Shown: positions 61,507 through 64,000 of the stretch, piece after piece
Layout: each line of letters starts with the position of its first letter
Position numbering within the stretch: position 1 is the first letter of the stretch
Assembly (NCBI RefSeq): GCF_018847975.1
Contig: NZ_CP072597.1
Location: 1,240,001 to 1,304,000, forward strand
DNA: 64,000 nucleotides
Direction: 5' to 3'
DNA from: Lysobacter sp. K5869
GTDB taxonomy: Bacteria > Pseudomonadota > Gammaproteobacteria > Xanthomonadales > Xanthomonadaceae
Made by a program: the position numbers and the translations under genes
The notes under the pieces: model-generated
Seen by the model: only the letters and a program-made list of their open reading frames with translations
Databases searched by the model: none
What the model was told of the DNA's origin: nothing

Positions 61507-62747
61507 GCGCGCGCGGCTTCGGCGGCGAAGCTGCTGCGCAGCGCCACCGCCGCGGCGACCGCGCCGAGCGCCGCCAGCGCCACCGGCCACGCCGCCGCCG
61601 GCCAACCGGCGGCCTGGACCACGCTGCCGAACAGCGACGGGCCGATCACCTGGCCGAGGTAGCTGCCCTGCATCAACAGGCCGACCGCGATCGCGATCCG
61701 GCCCGGGTCGCGTTCCAACTCGGCCGCGCCGCCGATGGCGCTGGCCGGCAACAGCCCGCCGGCCAGCGCGAACAGCACGCACAGCGCATACGCGGCCAGG
61801 GCCGGCAGCGGCAACGCGAACGCGCCGGCCGCCGCCGCGCCCATCACCGCGCTGGCGATCGCGATCAAGCGCCACCGCTTCGCGCCGCGGCGCAGCAGCG
61901 CGCCGGCGGCGAGATTGCCGAGCACGTTGGCGCCGATCGCCAAGCCGCTGAGCGTGCCGGCGGTGGCCGCATCCACTTGCAGCCGCTGCATCAACAAGGT
62001 CGGCAGGAAGCTCAGCAGCGCATAGAACTGCAAGGCGTACAGCGCGAACGCCAGCGCCAGCAGCAACGGGCCGCGCGCGCCGGCCACCGCCAGCGCCTCG
62101 GCGGCGATTTGCCGCCACGGCCGTTGCGCGGCGGCGCGCGCCGCCTGCGCCGACGGCGCGCGCACCGTCAGCCGCAGCGCCAGCGCGGCCGCGGTGCACA
62201 GCAGCGCGTTGAGTTCCCAGTAACCGCGCCAGCCCGCCAGCGCGGTGCCGTCGAGCGCCGCGCCGGTGGCCAGCGCGAGCGCCATGCCGGCGGGCATGTA
62301 GCAACTCCAGATCGCGAACACCACGGCGCGGTCGCGCGCCAGCGACAAGCGCTGCAGCACGCTCGCGCCGGCCACGGCGAACAGCAGGAAGCCGGCGCCT
62401 TCGAGCACGCGCGTGGCCATCAGCGCGCTCAGGCTGTGGACCTGACTGCCGAGCGCGCTGCCCAGCGCCATCGCCGCCAAACCGATCACTTGCAGGCGGC
62501 GGTCGCCCAAGCGCGCCACCAGCGCCCCGGCCGGCACGCTGGCGAACAGGCCGAGCACGCCGAACACCGCCATCAGCCAGCCGCCGGCGCGCAGGTCCAG
62601 GCCGAGGTCGGCGCGCAGCGCGGGCAGGGCGATGGCGGTCTTGCCGACTTGCAGGGCGGCGATCAGGCCGGCGCCGAACACGGCGGCGACCGCCTGCCAA
62701 TCGGTGCGCTCGGCCTGGGGCAGGGCGGCGGGGGAGGACAGGGGCAT
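61503..62747 (-). CDS. MFS transporter
   Basis: 414 residues from ATG 62747 (GTG at 62756 would add three). Twelve membrane segments; motif A-like LVARLGDRRLQ after the second helix, VGKTAIALPALRADLGLDLR at the first, and a central Ala/Arg loop. Resembles CynX/YbfB-type or drug-efflux carriers; no substrate can be named. Its 3' end overlaps the convergent acyltransferase gene. Confidence 0.85.
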   Translation of the reverse strand: MPLSSPAALPQAERTDWQAVAAVFGAGLIAALQVGKTAIALPALRADLGLDLRAGGWLMAVFGVLGLFASVPAGALVARLGDRRLQVIGLAAMALGSALGSQVHSLSALMATRVLEGAGFLLFAVAGASVLQRLSLARDRAVVFAIWSCYMPAGMALALATGAALDGTALAGWRGYWELNALLCTAAALALRLTVRAPSAQAARAAAQRPWRQIAAEALAVAGARGPLLLALAFALYALQFYALLSFLPTLLMQRLQVDAATAGTLSGLAIGANVLGNLAAGALLRRGAKRWRLIAIASAVMGAAAAGAFALPLPALAAYALCVLFALAGGLLPASAIGGAAELERDPGRIAIAVGLLMQGSYLGQVIGPSLFGSVVQAAGWPAAAWPVALAALGAVAAAVALRSSFAAEAARA

Positions 62748-62846
62748 GGGCTTCACGGGGCGGACCGGGTCGGACGATGGCCGCTACCTTGCGACCTCAG
62801 GCAAGGTTGAGGTCAATGCGGCGCGAGTGGAACGCTGCGTATGGAA

Positions 62847-62931
62847 GCGAGAAGTGAGCGGAGAGGAGTGAGCAACAGCCGAGCAAACGGCGTGTCCTGC
62901 GTTTGCTCGCTCCTCTCCACTCGCTTCTCGC
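62847..62931. repeat. Long inverted repeat with nested hairpin
   Basis: Outer arms of 27 bp, 62847-62873 (GCGAGAAGTGAGCGGAGAGG..) and 62905-62931, differ only by transitions. Inside, CGAGCAAACG is perfectly inverted at CGTTTGCTCG. RNA from it would fold into a long stem. It lies in the 405-bp gap 62748-63152, which otherwise shows only an AT-rich stretch (62985-63005, AATATATTTTTGG) that may be a promoter for the next gene. Confidence 0.85.
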
Positions 62932-63152
62932 CCCACCCCCAAACCCGGTCTTGCTGCACATGCAGCGTGACTGAGGTCACCTTTTGAATATATTTTTGGT
63001 GATTAAAGGTGGGGCTGGCGTCCCAGAGTGCGTTCGTACATAGACAGGCCGTCCCGCATCCCCCGGTGGCGACGGCGATCCGAGAGCGGCCTCGGCCGCG
63101 CAGGCATCAACGATGGGCGGGCCGGTCCCGCTGTGGTCAGGGGAGTGAAGCG

Positions 63153-63377
63153 ATGCACCGAACCCGCCTGGAGCTCGACGGCGACCTGTGCCAGCTCAGC
63201 GCAGCGCTGCCGCTGTGGCGCCGCCACTGGCGCGACGACGAGGTGTTCTGGCCGCGCGTGGACAGCCTGATCGAACGCCTGCTCACGGTTACCCCGCGCA
63301 CCGAGCGCTGCCACGTGGTCGCGCACATCAACCGCATCATCGCCGCGCAGGGTTTGCAGCACGCGCCTTACGAATGA
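63153..63377 (+). CDS. Small protein of unknown function
   Basis: 74 residues from ATG 63153 with GGGGAGTGAAG upstream. Charged, no signal; sequence CQLSAALPLWRRHWRDDEVF and ERLLTVTPRTERCHVVAHIN. No family recognised. It converges on the glycosyltransferase gene with a 7-bp gap. Confidence 0.55.
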   Translation: MHRTRLELDGDLCQLSAALPLWRRHWRDDEVFWPRVDSLIERLLTVTPRTERCHVVAHINRIIAAQGLQHAPYE

Positions 63378-63384
63378 GCGGGGG

Positions 63385-64000
63385 TCACTTTTTCCGGGTC
63401 TTGAGCAGTTCGTCGAGCAAGGCGCCGACCCGCGCCGCGTAAGCGTTGGGCGCGAAGCGCTGGGCGAAGGCGCGGCGCTGTTCGGCGTTGCCGACCACCG
63501 ATTCGCGGCTGAGCCGGATCATCAGTTCGGCCAATTGCGGGCGGTCGTGCGGATCGAAGCGCGGCATGTCGCCGGGCGCGACTTCCTCCAGCGCGCCGCC
63601 TTCGGCCACCGCCACCGGCGTGCCGGCGGCCAGCGCTTCCAGCACCGGAAGGCCGAAGCCTTCGGCGTAGGAGGGCTGCCACAGGCGTTCGGCGTCGAGG
63701 TACAGGCGCGCCAGTTCCTCGTCGCCGACCTGCTCGAACCAGTGCACGCCGTTGAGCCGCTGCAGCTCGGCCGGCACGTCGGCGGGCGAGCCGACCACGA
63801 CCAGGTCGGGGGTGTCGTAATGCTGGCGGCGCGCGTCCAGCCAGGCGCGCAGGAACAGGTCGGCGTTCTTGCGCGGTTCGCGCGTGCCGACCAGCAGCCA
63901 GTAGCGCGGCGGCAGCGGCCGGCTCAGGCGGCTGCGTTCGGCCGCGGCCGGCAACGGCGCCAGCGCGTCGGGCAGGACGTAGAGCTTGTGCGCGTGGGCC
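63385..64000 (-). CDS. Glycosyltransferase, GT4/group 1 type (N-terminus outside window)
   Basis: The frame runs open from the right edge to a stop at 63385, giving at least 205 residues; an internal Met at 63954 is not the true start because the homologous sequence (KLYVLPDALAPLPAAA) continues upstream. GT-B C-terminal features: PPRYWLLVGTREPRKNADLF (donor-site strand), LYLDAERLWQPSYAEGFGLP and the E-x7-E motif EGFGLPVLE, then AGTPVAVAEGGALEEVA. Probably adds a sugar during exopolysaccharide or lipopolysaccharide synthesis. Confidence 0.88.
   Translation of the reverse strand, partial: AHAHKLYVLPDALAPLPAAAERSRLSRPLPPRYWLLVGTREPRKNADLFLRAWLDARRQHYDTPDLVVVGSPADVPAELQRLNGVHWFEQVGDEELARLYLDAERLWQPSYAEGFGLPVLEALAAGTPVAVAEGGALEEVAPGDMPRFDPHDRPQLAELMIRLSRESVVGNAEQRRAFAQRFAPNAYAARVGALLDELLKTRKK

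Overview
The window is very GC-rich (roughly 70%) and tightly packed. Its gene content fits a Xanthomonadaceae genome, most likely Lysobacter or a close relative: TonB-dependent receptors tied to sugar-utilisation loci, LacI-type operators, a TorF-GlnK-AmtB ammonium operon, GTAG-type REPIN repeats and a type III secretion locus. The genus call is inference from content; no rRNA or other marker gene is present.

Layout. 1-3.1 kb: a two-gene signalling unit on the minus strand (membrane sensor cut by the left edge, and a receiver-EAL protein), then a small secreted TPR-like protein. 3.4-11.6 kb: an amino-sugar or chito-oligosaccharide type uptake locus with a GH20 hexosaminidase lipoprotein, a TonB-dependent receptor, a glucokinase-family sugar kinase and a divergent FucP/NagP-like MFS transporter, with a perfect LacI-type palindrome in the divergent intergenic region. 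11.8-21.4 kb: housekeeping and lipid genes (acyltransferase, YheT-type hydrolase, TPR protein with a degenerate sulfotransferase-like domain, PEBP protein, a short-chain dehydrogenase lacking its catalytic residues, RDD protein, two tandem META lipoproteins, a DUF2750-like protein, UppP). 21.4-26.5 kb: nitrogen assimilation, with glnA behind a textbook sigma-54 promoter and NtrC site, a GNAT gene, then torF-glnK-amtB. 26.5-35.4 kb: a second carbohydrate locus (operator, TonB receptor, sodium/sugar symporter, LacI regulator, GH3 beta-glucosidase). 35.8-38.7 kb: an orphan RegA-like regulator, PCuAC and Sco copper chaperones and an unknown gene, interspersed with palindromic repeats.

38.9-60 kb holds an injectisome (type III secretion) locus: sctU alone on the plus strand; sctQ-R-S-T and a FixL/FixJ-type two-component pair on the minus strand; then a FliO-like gene, sctV, sctD, a needle-like gene, sctI, sctJ, sctK, sctL, sctN, sctO, sctP, an unknown gene, a second needle-like gene, a secreted protein and a Gly/Pro-rich protein with two C-terminal membrane segments. 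The D-(F)-I-J-K-L and N-O-P orders match the Yersinia ysc arrangement. No secretin (sctC), gatekeeper (sctW) or recognisable translocator is visible. Unusual features are the FliO-like protein, a roughly 98-residue Ala-rich insertion in SctR, and two paralogous needle-like proteins, one with a long Gly/Ser-rich N-terminal half. This is the most interesting part of the window.

60.4-64 kb: an acyltransferase-3 membrane protein, an MFS transporter, a small unknown gene and a glycosyltransferase cut by the right edge.

Three dispersed repeat families occur in the intergenic spaces: GTAG-headed REPINs of 86-172 bp, elements built on an ATTCCGGC..GCCGGAAT palindrome, and purine-rich/pyrimidine-rich inverted repeats.
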